Part shown: piece after piece, positions 63,993 to 64,000 of the stretch | Layout: the number at the start of each line of letters is the position of its first letter | Numbering within the stretch: the first letter of the stretch is position 1 | Source of the DNA: Clostridium ganghwense | GTDB lineage: Bacteria > Bacillota > Clostridia > Clostridiales > Clostridiaceae | NCBI RefSeq assembly: GCF_026735165.1 | Contig: NZ_JAPQES010000006.1 | Span: forward strand, 62,001-126,000 | Direction of reading: 5' to 3' | Length of the DNA stretch: 64,000 bases | Position numbers and translations under genes: made by a program | Notes under the pieces: model-generated | The model's database searches: none | What the model was told of the DNA's origin: nothing | What the model saw: the letters and a program-made list of their open reading frames with translations, nothing else

Positions 63993-64000
63993 AAATAAGT

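Overview
This is a 64 kb stretch of a very AT-rich, anaerobic Firmicute chromosome. Strong AGGAGG-type ribosome binding sites, many short intrinsic terminators, a TPP riboswitch, a leucine T-box, a [NiFe] hydrogenase and amino-acid catabolism genes all point to a Clostridium, probably a proteolytic, amino-acid fermenting one. The species is inferred from gene content only. No rRNA, tRNA, CRISPR array, prophage or complete insertion sequence was seen.

Layout. 1-0.7 kb: a TPP-riboswitch controlled thiamine-type ABC system, cut by the left edge. 0.7-9 kb: TatD hydrolase, SGNH esterase, a split LysO exporter, an HD-GYP protein, DUF503, a DEAD-box helicase with a long structured leader, and a chemoreceptor. 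9.2-15.8 kb: a TyrR-like sigma-54 activator, two almost identical methionine gamma-lyase genes and an NhaC-family carrier. 15.9-22.9 kb: a second chemoreceptor, a PLP decarboxylase, an EamA carrier, a thioesterase and an ABC-2 exporter. 23-27.7 kb: leuACDB under a T-box. 27.7-30 kb: XRE regulator, aldehyde dehydrogenase and cold-shock protein. 30-38.3 kb: a nine-gene [NiFe] hydrogenase operon (b5-like protein, small and large subunits, protease, short HypA-like protein, HypF, HypC, HypD, HypE). 38.3-40.4 kb: a ferritin-like/DUF5661 protein and an XRE/membrane-protein pair. 40.5-44.5 kb: polyamine genes (arginine-type decarboxylase, SpeD, SpeE, SpeB). 44.6-46.4 kb: HD hydrolase and AEC carrier. 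46.4-53.8 kb: a ten-gene Mrp/Mnh cation antiporter operon with three NuoL/M/N-type subunits. 54-58 kb: an AcoR-like sigma-54 activator, a small membrane protein and a SulP carrier. 58.3-64 kb: an HxlR regulator with nitroreductase and aldo/keto reductase, small proteins and a BceAB-like ABC transporter.

The most informative signal is regulatory. Three near-consensus sigma-54 (-24/-12) promoters are present, each beside a plausible activator gene. Both methionine gamma-lyase copies have one, each preceded by a pair of TyrR-type boxes (TGTAAA-N6-TTTACA and variants) whose centres are exactly 20 bp apart. The Mrp antiporter operon has the third, preceded by three TGTTTC-N5-GAAACG-like sites just downstream of the AcoR-like activator gene. 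These suggest two local sigma-54 circuits, one for sulfur amino-acid breakdown and one for sodium/proton homeostasis. Other unusual items are a HypA homologue lacking the zinc loop, a 38-bp triple repeat upstream of the spermidine operon, a ~180-bp hairpin element between the two lyase genes, and a possible frameshift at the 3' end of the HxlR gene.
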